Source: Cutaneotrichosporon cavernicola
Taxonomy: Eukaryota; Basidiomycota; Tremellomycetes; Trichosporonales; Trichosporonaceae
Assembly: GCF_030864355.1 (NCBI RefSeq)
Contig: NC_083398.1
Coordinates: 1,860,001-1,924,000 of the forward strand
Reading direction: 5' to 3'
Length of the DNA: 64,000 nucleotides
In this document: in pieces, positions 21,621 through 32,667 of the stretch
How the letters are laid out: every line of letters starts with the position of its first letter
Position numbering within the stretch: position 1 is the first letter of the stretch
Notes under the pieces: generated by a model
Seen by the model: only the letters and a program-made list of their open reading frames with translations
Told to the model about the DNA's origin: nothing
Databases searched by the model: none
Program-made: the position numbers and the translations under genes

Positions 21621-23824
21621 ATGGACGATACATCACAGAATCGTGTCTCGCCGGATGACGGTTCCCCACCTTCAGAGGGACGCGCGCGCCCCAAGTTCCG
21701 CCGCTCCAAGGACGGATGCCTGACCTGCCGCCGTCGGAGGAAACGCTGCGACCTCGACCCAGGACCAACGTGCATGACATGTCAGCGTCTCAAACTCGTG
21801 AGTTGTTTTTGGATGTAGCTGATTTAGACATGCGAGTGGCCAGATGCGCCGGCGAGGACAACATCCAACGCTCGTAGTGTACGGGGAACACCGCAACCTC
21901 GGCCACCAGACTCGCATCCCCAGTTCGACCCGCTCGGCCTCCTCGCCTCCGCGTTGGGGATGCACGAGGCACCTACGAACCCCGCTCCAGTACCTCCACC
22001 TCTCCCACGAGAGGTTATAGCTCAGCCGAGTGTGGGAAGCGGGGACGTTGACCTGATTCAGAGCTTTCCCTTCCTCGGGGGCTTTGAAATCGATGCTGTA
22101 CGTCACCTACAAGGTCTCGCTAACGCTAGGCGACACTACATCTCTGGGCGGCGGACTGTCTCCAACCACAGCCGCAGCCGCAGCCGGGAAGTGGCAGCTT
22201 GCCGGCGGGCTCCCTCGATATGAGCTGGTACACTGCTCTAGATGAGCTTGCTCCTTCTGACACGGAGCCGTCCGCGCCGTCCGCGAGCTCGGACTCGGTA
22301 TTAAGCCCAACGTCTGCAAGTACCCGCGAAGGGCGCCGGCATGCCGACCTCCTAAAGCACTTCCAGACCACGCTGAGCAGTCTCGTGACGTGTTCCGGCG
22401 ACTCGAATGGCTTCTCTGCCTTCACTGACCTCGCGGATAGGAGTACGTCGCTGTACCTCTCGATACTGGCTTGGGCCGGGCGACATATGGCCAACATGGG
22501 TGCTGCGCGGTATGAGGCCATCAGTGAGCGGCTGGGCGCCGAGGCGGGCGTCATGGTCATCGCCGAGCTTGAGAAGGTCGCTCAGCCGGGATCGGCTGGG
22601 AGGATGGACGACGAGGACGCCATGACTGTGCTCGCGACTGCGCTCATGGTTATGCAGTTTAGGGTGGGTGTCGGTCAGGACGCGCTGACTCCAGATCTGC
22701 CGAGGAGACGTGTGGGGCTTCGACGTGCTCGTAGAGCGGGGGGGATTGCTGGCGTCGTCACTCTTCGAGCGCGTGGATAGTGCGCATAATGTGCGGGCCG
22801 CCCAGTTGTGAGTATGCCAACCCGATGGCGACGCAATCCAAGGGACCGAGAGGGGAAAAGAAACCGAGGCTGGATCGGGAACCCGCGCTGGCGAACGAGA
22901 CCGTGTCTGTTGTCCAATTTTTTTGGGCACGTTTGCCGGAGGTTCTACCACCCATTCCGTCGGCCGCAGTGATGTTGTTGGCTGTTGTCTACGGATGAGG
23001 GATGGGCTGGAGAAGGAGTGTGAGTGGACAAGAGACTGACGCCAGCCTCGACAACTTGATCTACCACGACGTGCTGAGCTCGTTCGCGTACACGCGCGGC
23101 CCCATGGTGCCATACGAGCTCATCCTAAAACACACACAGGGTCAGCTTTCGGCATTACACACACTCACGGGCGTCAACCTCCCAGTTTTCTGCATGATGT
23201 ACCGCGTAATCAAGTTGATCCAGCAAAGACGGCAGACGAGGGAACAGAGCGACGCCCTGCTCGAAGTCTTAGGCTCGGCCGAGCAACTGGAGGACGAGCT
23301 CGAAGCCGAGCGTCAACGCGTCGAGGCGCTTGTGCGATGTACGTTGGCTCTCTTTCCCGGCTGACATAAGCCAAGCCCCATCTAGGCGTGCACAGATACT
23401 ATCACGAGGCGTTCCGTACAGCGACGTTGATACAGATCCGCGGCTTTGTGCTCTGCGAATCGCCGTGTTCCCTCAAACTTCGCCTATTGGTACGCCAGGG
23501 CCTCACGCTCCTCGAGACCATGATTGAGCGCAACCTCGCTGGGGTGTGTTCGATGCACTGGGTGCTGTTCATCATCGGTGTGATGGCTCTCCCTGGTGGA
23601 CCTGGGGACAATGACCGCGACCGTATCGACAGACTATACGACGAGTACGCGTATGTTCTGATTTGGGAGGGGCTGACGACAGGAAGCGGATCGGCGGATT
23701 CCTCAACGTTCCGCGATCGCGGACACTGATGCACGAAGTGTGGGCACGGAATCAGGAGGGAAGGGCGTTCGTCGACTGGCTCGATATCGTGCTCGAGTAC
23801 GACTGGGAGGTGTACTTTGTCTAG
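21621..23824 (+). CDS. Zn2Cys6 fungal transcription factor
   Basis: Eight exons (21621-21797, 21828-22097, 22130-22663, 22695-22807, 22970-23017, 23046-23338, 23386-23650, 23683-23824) give 613 residues. The binuclear zinc cluster at Cys33, 36, 43, 51, 54 and 61 (C-x2-C-x6-C-x7-C-x2-C-x6-C) is preceded by a basic patch. The second half has the helical fungal_trans_2-like (ARCA-type) region: YHDVLSSFAYTRGP, a coiled stretch QLEDELEAERQRVEAL, then the end motif VPRSRTLMHEVWARN. Introns are 28-47 nt except one of 162 nt; exons 5 and its junctions are the least certain. It heads a block of DDAH-like, Ntn-hydrolase, aldolase-fold and MFS genes and could regulate it, which is inference from order. 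Confidence 0.88.
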
Positions 23825-24766
23825 TAGGTTAAGTATGCCTGTTGTAGTTGAGCCACAAGCTCGGCAGTTGTCCAACACACTCGTCTACCTCTTACTTGAC
23901 ATCTCATCTCATCTCTTCACACTGAGAACCGAGGACCCAACGCTAATGGGACGACGAGGGACTAACACGACTGATGAGATCTAAGGCGGCGACGCGAACA
24001 ACATCTCGTCTAACTCCTATAATTGCTGCCGCGTATGAACGTATGGGCGGCAGGGCGCAAACACTGGATCGAGAGGATATGGGTAAAGTCGCTCCAGGGC
24101 GTTCCAAGATTCTGGGCGGTGGAAATGTTCCTTGCGGTCCAAGTAATAGACGCCTGCTGCATGACCACTTTTCTTAGCCTTCGGCCAACTCGATACTTGA
24201 CAGCCATCAAGGTGACAAGGCAATGTTCGGGGTGGAGGATATCCTCAGTTCCTCCACTACCATTACTATGTCACGGTCGCATTTGGCAATGTACACCGCG
24301 TCGTGGGCAGATACTCTGCCTCGTCGCGGTGCACTTCCTAGTATCGCCGTCATACCAGAGCAAGAGACAGAAATAGCTCAGGCCGGAAACAGGAGAAGCT
24401 CGCTACCGCGCAACAATACGACGTTCAGTACTTGTCTGTCAGGGAGAGGCGGTGGGGAAATCTGCTCATATGATGGGGGTACCGAAGCCCGAGTTTGAGA
24501 CGTGTGGGCCACCTGGGCAGCACAAAGTAGTAGCCGTATGTGTTGAGTTGGTGGATGGCGAGGTTTGGGTTAAGAAATTGGAGACTAGGGATGTATTTGA
24601 GGGGCGCAGGGCAACGCAAACAGGCAAGTCAACGGCGAGTCGACGCCCAGCCTCGGCTCGTTTTCGGATTCTTCCCGAGTTGAGAAATTAGGAGGATCAA
24701 ATGGTAGAAGTGGAAACTTGGATGCTGGATTTGAATGTTTGAAGAAAAGACACAGTACATCTGAAT
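23825..24766. other. Convergent intergenic region, nothing recognised
   Basis: 940 bp between the ends of the zinc-cluster gene and the DDAH-like gene. ORFs of 60-120 codons overlap each other in several frames, show no motif and are rejected. Confidence 0.5.
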
Positions 24767-25709
24767 CTAACGCACACGCACAGACAGGCAAGTGACGCAC
24801 CCCTCGAGTGCCTCGAACTCGGAGATGCCGACGGTAGTCACCTTGTATCCCATGCGCTGGAGAAGGTTGGTGGTCTCGGGCGCGTCGTTGGACATGAGGA
24901 CGTGCTCGTCGGAGAGGACGACGACGGCGACGCCATGCTCCTCCGGGATGGGCATGAAGCGGGGGAAGATGCCGGCATTGTCGACAATGGGCATCCACCC
25001 AATGACGGTGCCGTCTGGGAGGGCCGTGACTGCCGACTCTGAGTGTCAGCGTGTTTTCTGGATCCTGCTTTTCCCTCTCCACTCTGCCCACTGTCGCAGC
25101 ACACAGCCTTCCACCCTCACCAATCTTCCCTCCCAACAGCTCTTCAATCATCCTCGAGAACGCAATATCGCGCTCGTCCTCTTGATCTCACGAGGTCCCG
25201 CACTCACTCAGGTGAAGCGCCTTGGTAACCGGCACAGCATGCAGCGTGTACCCCTCAGCATGCACGATGCGCCGCAACTGCCGAATCCCCTCTCCATTCG
25301 TCCGCCCACCCAAACCGACATAAACATCCTTGCCGACCTTGAGCACGTCTCCACCGTCCAGCGTCCCCTCGCCCTCGATCTTGTGGACCTTGATATGCGG
25401 CAGCGCCTTCCGGATAGCCTTCTCGACCTCAACCGGCTCCGGGGCGCGGCTAGGCGTCCCTGGAGCAGCAATGACGGCCGTGTTACCGAACATGACAACG
25501 GTGTCCTCGATGAACACAGAGTCTGGGCAGTCGTCTGCTACGGGCACTTCCACAATCGTCCACCCCTCGGAACGGTAGATGTCGATGTAGGCTGCCCATT
25601 GCTTGAGTGCGTCTTCGTGGGAGACGGAAGAGGGCTTGGCAATGTGCGTGATTTGGCCCTCGGCCATTCGCGAGGATGGAGCGCGGACTAGGAGCGTCTT
25701 GTTGGACAT
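24767..25709 (-). CDS. Dimethylargininase-like amidinohydrolase (DDAH family)
   Basis: Member of the guanidino-group-modifying superfamily. DDAH hydrolyses N-methylated arginines to citrulline and methylamines (EC 3.5.3.18). Exons 25709-25208 and 25038-24767 give 257 residues, the usual bacterial/fungal DDAH length. Visible active-site parts: DSVFIEDTVVMF (substrate Asp/Glu), EGTLDGGDVLKVG, the catalytic His in HLKS (formed across the 169-nt intron) and the catalytic Cys in the C-terminal VTCLSVRV (about residue 251). All catalytic residues appear intact. Start chosen at MSNKT; an upstream in-frame ATG would translate a GGAT microsatellite. True substrate in fungi is not certain. The product citrulline is also the substrate of ARG1, 7 kb away. 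Confidence 0.9.
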
Positions 25710-25742
25710 TTGGGATGATGAAGAAGACGATGATGGGTGGAA

Positions 25743-25769
25743 GGATGGATGGATGGATGGATGGATGGA
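25743..25769. repeat. GGAT microsatellite
   Basis: Six to seven tandem GGAT units in the 5' leader of the DDAH-like gene. Confidence 0.92.
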
Positions 25770-25990
25770 CACTTAAGGATGGACTGAGGCGGCGCTTGGA
25801 GATGGCCTAAGCGCGCGGACATGGCCTGTCGGAGATGTTCGCATTAGAACCGGGGTGGGACTGAACTACATTCCACAGGTTGGGTGATGCTGTTTGCTCT
25901 CGTGATAGCGTTGAATTGGTGGGCTGACGGATGTAAGAGTACGGGAGCGGCTACCGGAACATCTATTCACTACTTCATCCGCGTCCTAAG

Positions 25991-26822
25991 CTAGAAATAC
26001 TCGTCAGAGTCGGTGGTCGATTCCGGGGCATCACAAGTTGTGTTCCCTGCGTGGATAGGAGCTCCAGAGAAGGGAATGGGGCGAATGTCCACAGCGGCGC
26101 CAACGAACTTGGCGATTTCGAGAACAGACTCTGGCGGTATGTTCTCCTCCAAGGTTACGAGGACACCGAACGCAATATGGAGGGCCTCAAAGTATGGATC
26201 GCCCAAGTGCGCGCCGCACGCGATCGCGAGCGCTCTGGCGCCTTGCTTCATGGCGGTCTCGAAGCTGGTGTCAGACAACCCCCTCGTGTAATTACAGGTT
26301 GGTTCGGAAGAACAGGTCATGTGCCAGTGCAGCGACGCAAATCGCTAGATGGCGGGACGCGACTCGCACAGGGCGGAACCACGCCCACAGCGACCCGCCG
26401 TAGCTGTGACCAACTTGCGGAGTGCCAGGCGGACGGGGAAGGTTGGCGTCCAACCTGCTCGCCAGCGGACGGAGGCCGGCTTCGAACCGTACGAAGGGGG
26501 TGATGAGGGCTGCGATACGTATGCGTTCCAGCGGGGATGGTGGGAGAGAGGCGTCCAGGCCCACGTATGCGAGTGGATGGCGCCGCAGGCCGAGGAGGAT
26601 GCAGAGGAGTAGGCTGTATGTGAACTTCTTGACCGGGACCATGTTGGTTGCCTTGAGGTAGTGGTAGGCGTGCTTGATCAGGTTGGCCGCGCTGAGGAAG
26701 CCCATGGTGCAGAGTAGAAGGAAGGCCGGGTGGAGGGCCGATGCCAGTGAGTACTGCATGGAGGGGACGGCGAGTCGTTCGGTCGTGAACGCCGGCAGGA
26801 GGGGGTTGGTGAATTCGATCAT
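25991..26822 (-). CDS. Unknown protein with hydrophobic N-terminal half
   Basis: Exons 26822-26296 and 26264-25991 join across a 31-nt intron (GTAATT donor, CTGACACCAG acceptor) to give 266 residues. The N-terminal half has hydrophobic stretches around residues 25-45 (SALHPAFLLLCTMGFLSAA) and 68-78, with an amphipathic helical look, then ALITPFVRFEAGLRPLA. The C-terminal half contains FETAMKQGARALAIACGAH and ends in an acidic tail. I recognise no family. Its start is only 170 bp from the end of the Ntn-hydrolase gene on the same strand, so it may be co-regulated with it. Membrane association is a guess from hydrophobicity. Confidence 0.7.
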
Positions 26823-26992
26823 GCTTGGAGTGTTCAGCAGAGGATCCAGGGAGGAACATGTACATTATAAGGAAGAATGAGTTGAGACCAAAAACTAGTT
26901 GCCGTTCAGCAGAGCGAGGAAGGTTAGCGAGAGCGAGGAAGGCCTTGTGTGGATCACAACTATGGCATAGATTCATACAACCCCACATCAAC

Positions 26993-28110
26993 TTAGACCC
27001 GTGGCGCGAGCGTAAACACTTCGCCATCGCCATTCGTCTTGCCGACCTTGACCCTCGCCGTCGCCTTGTCGAGGTCCATAATGATGCTGAACAGCGTCTC
27101 CGAGTCGCCGGCACTGCTCTTGTCCCGGCAAATCGAGCCGGGGAAGTTGTCCTCATCACAGAGCCAAGCAGCAACTGCCCCCGAAGTGACGGGTCCCTCG
27201 TCGGCGCGCACGAGCTGCTCAATCCGAGCGAGGCGGTTAGGCGAGTCGCGGAGGAACGCTGCGCCGAGCGCTACATCAGGGTGTTCCTCGACGTAGTGGT
27301 TCGAGTGCAACACGGCTGTTCCAGCCGGAACAGGGGTCCGGCGGACCTCGGCAGAGTCCTTGCAACTCACTTCGAGGCCAATTCCCTCATACTTGTCCGC
27401 GACGAAGATGTGTGCGGCACTGGCCACGCCCTCCGCCTTGAGCCTGTCTACGATGGCGCGGGCTTTGCGATCCTCCTTCATCTCCATTGCCCAATCGAGG
27501 GCGGCGCGCAATGCCAAATGGACTGGGAGGCGGTCGTATGCCACTCCAAGAGCAGAGATGGCGTTGAGGCAAACCCCGACGCCAGCGGCACATAGGCCAA
27601 TCTTGCCGATGATGCCTGCCTCGGTGATGAAGCTGATCCCGCCATTTAAATTGAGGGTGATGAGGTTCTCGCGCTGCCCGACCTTCCAGTCCCAGTTCTG
27701 GGCAAGAATCGCCGTCCCAGGCGCATGCACCGAGAGAGAGGTGCATCCATCGCTGTACATCCCGAACGCGACCTCGGTTCGGATGTTCAGTGCGAGGATT
27801 GTAGCCAAGGAGAGGTCGGTCGCGTCCGCCAGACCTAAAGTCAGCATCCCTTGTGTGGAGGGACTCACCCTGCATCTCCTCAACGTATTGGGGGTACTTT
27901 GCGTTGAGGAATGGCTTCCACTTGTCTGCCTCGGCCTCGACCCGGTTCCAGTCGAGCTTGGCCATCTTCATGAAGAAGCCCTCGTAGAACGCCTTGGTGC
28001 CATATACTTTCTCGCGGGCTGCCTCGCCATGCTGTCTCCCGAGCTTGGGTCAGCGCTGAGCTGCGATTTCTCACCTCGTATGGCGTTCCCGTGGCGTTAA
28101 CTGTGAGCAT
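26993..28110 (-). CDS. Isopenicillin N acyltransferase-like Ntn hydrolase (AAT/PenDE family)
   Basis: Autocatalytic amidase/acyltransferase of the penDE family (C45 peptidase type). Family members cleave or exchange acyl groups on amides; in penicillin producers this yields penicillin G. Exons 28110-28075, 28043-27869 and 27834-26993 give 350 residues (PenDE is 357). The N-terminus MLTVNATGTPYELGRQHG lines up with the family start, supporting this ATG. The self-processing Gly-Cys pair is Gly100-Cys101 in YSDGCTS, matching PenDE Gly102-Cys103, followed by AQNWDW. No PTS1 is seen at the C-terminus (APRV), so unlike PenDE it is probably not peroxisomal. No beta-lactam synthetase is nearby, so a degradative or detoxifying role is likelier than penicillin synthesis. 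Confidence 0.9.
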
Positions 28111-29041
28111 GGTTTCTGAGTCTGAGATGGAGAGAGTGAGGACACTGTGATTCAATCACATGGCGCAGCTTCATAACCGCGAGCTGGTTAGCGTATGCCC
28201 GGCAGGTGGGCAGCGTTGGGTGTAGGCTGAGTGTCGGACAAGGCCGAGAACACTCGGCATCCAGTTGAGAGTTGAGCCTGAACCCGGAGAGTGACGGCGA
28301 TTCCAAGATCGGAGTATCGTACGTACTGAGCACCGAGCTCCGACGCCGTAAACGTCGCCTTCAAGGTGTACAGGTCCGAATGTTCGGAGTGTGGCGGCCA
28401 GGAGGGTCGTTGTTGCTGTGGGCACTGTGCACGTGGGTGGTTCCTCGACGCTGCAGTGATCTGTGCTGAATGCTAAACTGCGTTGGCTGACACGGACGCT
28501 GCTAGTCGTGTCATCCTTGAGTTGCCAGCTGGCGGCGAGTCAGTCGCATGCCCGTGAGTCGCTGCATCCAGTCGCTCGAGATGGGCTGTTGACACACGCG
28601 CTTGGGTATGCGCAGCCAAGGTCCTCCCCAACCTACGGCTAAACCGGCCAGCTAAACCTCTCACGCCCCCTCTACCTGTGTGCATGAGTGTCTTATCGTC
28701 ATGTTCAAGTGCGAGGGCGATGCATGCATCATGCATCATGTTCGCTGCAGCACATGACGAATGTGAATCAGATGGCGTGGGAAGCATCACTCTACGGCTT
28801 GGCCCCCGGCGAAATAACGGGACCAAAACAAGTGATTAGGCCGGAATTCATTTGATTCAAGAAGCCATTAGGAATTCCGATGATTGACTCGAGTCATAAC
28901 TCAGAAGAGGGTGGAGGTAAGACATCGCAACTCCAACCGGTCAGGTGAACCGGCGGCGTCACCATCCAACCACTCCTTCCTACTACCACACTCCTCTCCA
29001 TCACTCTTACACCCTATCCAAAAGCCTGCGCGCAATCTAAA
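28111..29041. promoter_or_regulatory. Divergent promoter region, Ntn hydrolase / aldolase-fold gene
   Basis: 931 bp between two divergent starts, so it probably serves both. A 12-bp palindrome TGACTCGAGTCA at 28885-28896 joins two Gcn4/AP-1-like half sites. A short GCATGCATCATGCATCATG repeat lies at 28724-28742. No gene is seen. Confidence 0.5.
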
Positions 29042-30129
29042 ATGAGGAACAAGCTCCCCGCTCTCATCCCCCTTCCGGGGGTCTATGTCCCACTTCTTTC
29101 ATGGACAAAGCCCGACTCGGACAAGCTTGACCTCGACGCGTACTGCAGACAGATTGACCGGTGCGCCGTCCCGTTTCTCAACTAACCCCAGCGTGGTAGC
29201 CGAAGGTGTGCAGGGGATCCTCGTGCATGCTGGCCGGGGCGATCCTACCGCCCTCCCTGTGCCCGAGTATCAGGAGGCCATCAAAGCGGCCAAAGCTACC
29301 ATCTGCGCGTCGGCCAAGCCCGGTCCTGTCTCACGCACGTCATACCCGACCCTCATTGTCGGAGTTAGCGCCCCGATCTTATTCCGTACCATCGAGCGAT
29401 GCGTGTATGCCCACAACCTCGGGGCCGACTATGTGCTCGTGCATGCGCCCGTTGAGGCGACGACGGACCATGCCATCGAGTCATTCTTCACCAGAGTGAG
29501 TCCAAGGGCTTCATGTGTCATCATCCCACGTTTCTAATGCCAGGTTGCCAACTGGTCCAAGGTCCCCGTCATCCTGTACGAAACCGCCGGCACTCCCGCC
29601 ATCTCCAACTCGCTGGTGGACAGGCTGGCCAAGCACGCCAACATTGTCGGCCTGGTATCGTGGCGTCCCTGCACGGGTGGGAGGCAGATCACGGGCTTTG
29701 CGACGTTCCAGTGCACCTCGTCCCTCAGCATGTCTCTGGGGGGTAGCACTGGCATCATTGCGCCCCTCGCCAACCTCATTCCAGCCGCTGTCGTGCGTGC
29801 TTGGACAGGCTGGGCGAGCGGTAATGTCCGCGCTGCCAGACGCTTCGCGCGCGACATGGAAGAGGCAGGCGTACTCGAGGCCGCCGAAGACGTGCCCGGC
29901 ATCGCGGTGCGCGCCTGTGGACGCCGTTGCCACGAGTGTCCCTTTTGGCCCTGCGAGGAGGCGGGAAGCTGGTGGGGCGTCCAGAACAATCATTATGACT
30001 TGTGAGTTCATAAGAGGATTAGGATTAGCTGATGGCAGTACGCCGACGCAGTCGTGTGTTAATTTGGCCGAGTTGGCCGCATTCCCTGTCGCGCCCGTCG
30101 CGCCGGCCAACGAGCTCACTGCGGAGTAG
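29042..30129 (+). CDS. DHDPS/aldolase-fold protein, apparently lacking the Schiff-base lysine
   Basis: Exons 29042-29160, 29192-29495, 29544-30001 and 30039-30129 give 323 residues, the size of the dihydrodipicolinate synthase / KDG-aldolase family (TIM barrel). Family features visible: VEGVQGILVHAGRGDPTAL-type pocket with the GxGE-like loop replaced by GRGDPTAL, and KVPVILYETAG holding the conserved Tyr. The usual Lys-containing strand (N-I-x-G-x-K) reads NIVGLVSWRP, so Val or Ser stands where Lys forms the imine. No other Lys is near. The second half also has an unusual Cys/Trp-rich segment RRCHECPFWPCEEAGSWW. Likely a divergent or pseudo-enzyme. The last intron (36 nt) and 30-residue tail are the least certain part. 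Confidence 0.82.
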
Positions 30130-30521
30130 TGAGCGGCCACCAAAACAGCTGCTACATTCAGGTGACCTGAATCGCAGCTATTACATCCAGGTTACCTGGA
30201 TAGCAGGCACGCCGAAGGTTGCGTGCAAGAGAAGAGGCCCCGTCAATGCCAGGCAGCACTGTAGCCAATACTTTGTGTATAACCGTAGCGCGAGTACCGA
30301 GGACGTCCGTGACATAGCAGATAGTAAGATGAACGTTGTATTATATGGAGGCGCGCTCAAGCTCGCGGAGGTAAGCCCTGCTGGGTACGGCGACGACGAG
30401 GATAAAGCACACCCGAAGGGCCCTGGATCATTGGTGCGCTCGACCTGCCAGCAAACCTCCTGCCCAGTTCTGGCGAGCTCATCTGATGCATGCAACAAAA
30501 TGTACAACATCTCGCCTAGCA
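30130..30521. other. Convergent intergenic region with paired palindromes
   Basis: Between two gene ends. It holds copies 2 and 3 of the CAGGTNACCTG palindrome 16-31 bp after the stop of the aldolase-fold gene, and nothing else recognised. Confidence 0.5.
30155..30206. repeat. Palindromic CAGGTNACCTG element, copies 2 and 3
   Basis: Copy 2 (30155-30178) has arms ATTCAGGT and ACCTGAAT around G and the flank TCGCAGC, as at 8584. Copy 3 (30185-30206) has arms ATCCAGGT and ACCTGGAT around T, followed by AGCAG. The centres are 30 bp apart. Paired sites suggest cooperative binding or a small duplicated element. Confidence 0.5.
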
Positions 30522-32384
30522 CTAAACCCCGCCCTCGGCGACCACCTTTGGCAACCTAACGGGGAGGAGCAGGACGAATCCAACGAGCCCAATGGCGCCG
30601 TTAGCAGCAAACACAACAGTCGGCACCCCAGCATCACTAAGCAGTGAGAAGAGATACCCGAAGAAACCGATTGTGATAACCTGGGCGAGTTTCTCCACCA
30701 GCGCAATAGCGCTGAGTGCGTCTGCCCTCTCCTCAGGATCAACCAACTCGAGGGTAACGCCCTTACTTGCCGGGCCGGTCCCACTCGCAAATGGCAGTAT
30801 CCCGGCAGCAGTGTACATGTGCCACGGGGCTGAGGCGAATGTCACTATACTCGTGAGGATACCGTCGAGGAGGATCGAGTAGCGGAGGAAGAGGAGGTCG
30901 AATAGCGCCCCGTGGTTTACATCCACGGGGGTTGGGGCGATGTCAATGATCGGCTCGCCTGTCGCGTCGGGGATCTCTGCGCCGTCGGCGTCGAAGGGGT
31001 GTTCGGGTGCTGACGATAAGGCGCGGATGTACGGAGGGGCGGTGGTCGAGTTCCGTCGCGAGGAGGAGGAGCGCCGGGGGGGGATGTTCGGGATTGGCGG
31101 GGAGGGGAGAGACGGGGAGAGGGTGGGCCGGTTTTGCTGGCGGTCGGGACTGGCAAAGTTGCCCGATATTGTTTTAGGCGACCCGCTTGGAGAAGCTTGA
31201 GGCTCCAGTGGCACTTTAGGGCGTGGCGGGATAGGAGGTGGAGTGAGCCACCGCCGGCCGGCGTTGATGATGGGCGGGAAACATTGGGTGAGGAAGAAGC
31301 CGCGGACGAGAAGGTTGAGGCTGAGCATGTATCCGCTCGTGTCGGGTGTAAATCCGAAGACGTTGGTCGCGACGAGCTGGAGCATCATGGGGACGTATCC
31401 CGTTGCGAGGACGGAGAAGAATGTCCCGAGCCCCAGCATGGCGAGGTTCCAATCGCGTCCTCCACCCACCTTCTTGCGGGGTATAAACACTTTGAGTGGG
31501 GCGAGGAAGCTTTTTCTTTGTTCTTCCTTGTGTTCAGGCATAAAGTGCGGTAAGAAGAACATTCCAAACACGGTCGAGAATACCAGCAGCCCAAATGCGC
31601 CCTGGAACGGGGCGAGGTATCCCCATAACCTCTCGCTGACACCGCCAGCCGTGTATCCGATTCCCGAGCCGAACATGAACACGCCGCCTAGGATGCCAAA
31701 GTTGGCGGTCCTTGCTTCGTCGGCCGAGAGCATGGCGATAAAGGCGTTGGCACATAGTTGGAATCCGCCGGCACTGCCTAGAATATTGAAGATCTGGGTT
31801 GTTGTTATGATCGCCATGCCCGTTCTGCCGCCGACTGTCTGGGCGTAGATCTGGGTCAGGTTGCGGAGGGCAGCCCAGAAGGTTTGTTGGAACATGGCGG
31901 CCTTGACTCCGAATCGGGTGATGAACCATGCCGAAGTGAAGAGGTTGATGACGGCTATTGTTAGCTGACGTGATCTCCGTCATACTGCGACCGCTCCCGG
32001 CGACTACAGTAGATTGCTCCACTTGGCCACCCAGGCACCTCATCCTCATCCTCATCCCCCTTCTCACCCTCATTCCCCTCCTCACCCTCATTCCCCTCCT
32101 AAACACTCACTACATCCAGTCGTGATCGCGCTCATGAGCGCAACACTACGCGCCGTCGCAGACTCGATCGCGTGTATCGCACACCGATCTCCCAACCCGC
32201 TCCACTTGACTGTCTTGTAGTACTCGTCGCACGTCATGGTGCGGAACGAGTAGATGAGCGCCGTTTGGGTGAAGCTAAACGTGATCCCGACCACGAAGGA
32301 GGTAAAGTACACGCGGTACAGTGGGGGAAAGTACGAACGCCGCTGCGCTGCGAGCAGCGGCGTGCGCTCGTGGGGCGAAGTCAT
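30522..32384 (-). CDS. MFS transporter with long central disordered loop
   Basis: Exons 32384-32111 and 31954-30522 give 568 residues. TM1 follows a short basic tail (RRSYFPPLYRVYFTSFVVGITFSF). Repeated Gly/Ala-rich membrane spans include INLFTSAWFITRFGVKAAMF, FNILGSAGGFQLCANAFIA, FGILGGVFMFGSGIGYTAGG and, near the C-terminus, ALVEKLAQVITIGFFGYLFS. Between the two halves, about residues 310-430, lies a Pro/Ser/Arg-rich loop, longer than usual for MFS proteins and a likely phosphorylation site. The fold and the C-terminal half resemble fungal proton-coupled drug/tetracycline-type MFS carriers; substrate unknown. The 156-nt intron contains a CTCATTCCCCTCCTCACC repeat. A palindromic E-box pair lies 263 bp upstream. 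Confidence 0.88.
32033..32102. repeat. Pyrimidine-rich tandem repeat inside an intron
   Basis: Units of CCTCAT, then two copies of CACCCTCATTCCCCTCCT, within the only intron of the MFS gene. Confidence 0.8.
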
Positions 32385-32646
32385 CTGGTGTCAGTGCGGC
32401 AAGGGAGGGCGAAATGTCCATTCCTTTCACCACCACCCACTCAAAGACAGATGACTCACTGCGTTACCGTTCGCGAAGACGACAGACGACTTGCAAGCTT
32501 GCAAAGAAGAGAAGCTGAGCTGAAAAAGGAGTGGGCGACATTGATCCATATTTAGAAGGTTGTGACTGCTTCGGTCTTGTCCGGGATGCGGTCATGTCCG
32601 CTCTCTGAACCGTACATCCGCTGCGACGTCATGACTTCAAGTCAGT

Positions 32647-32667
32647 CACGTGGCTGACTGCCACGTG
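32647..32667. promoter_or_regulatory. Palindromic double E-box
   Basis: CACGTGGC and GCCACGTG are perfect inverted arms around TGACT. CACGTG is the canonical site of bHLH factors. It lies 263 bp upstream of the MFS transporter start. Confidence 0.5.
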
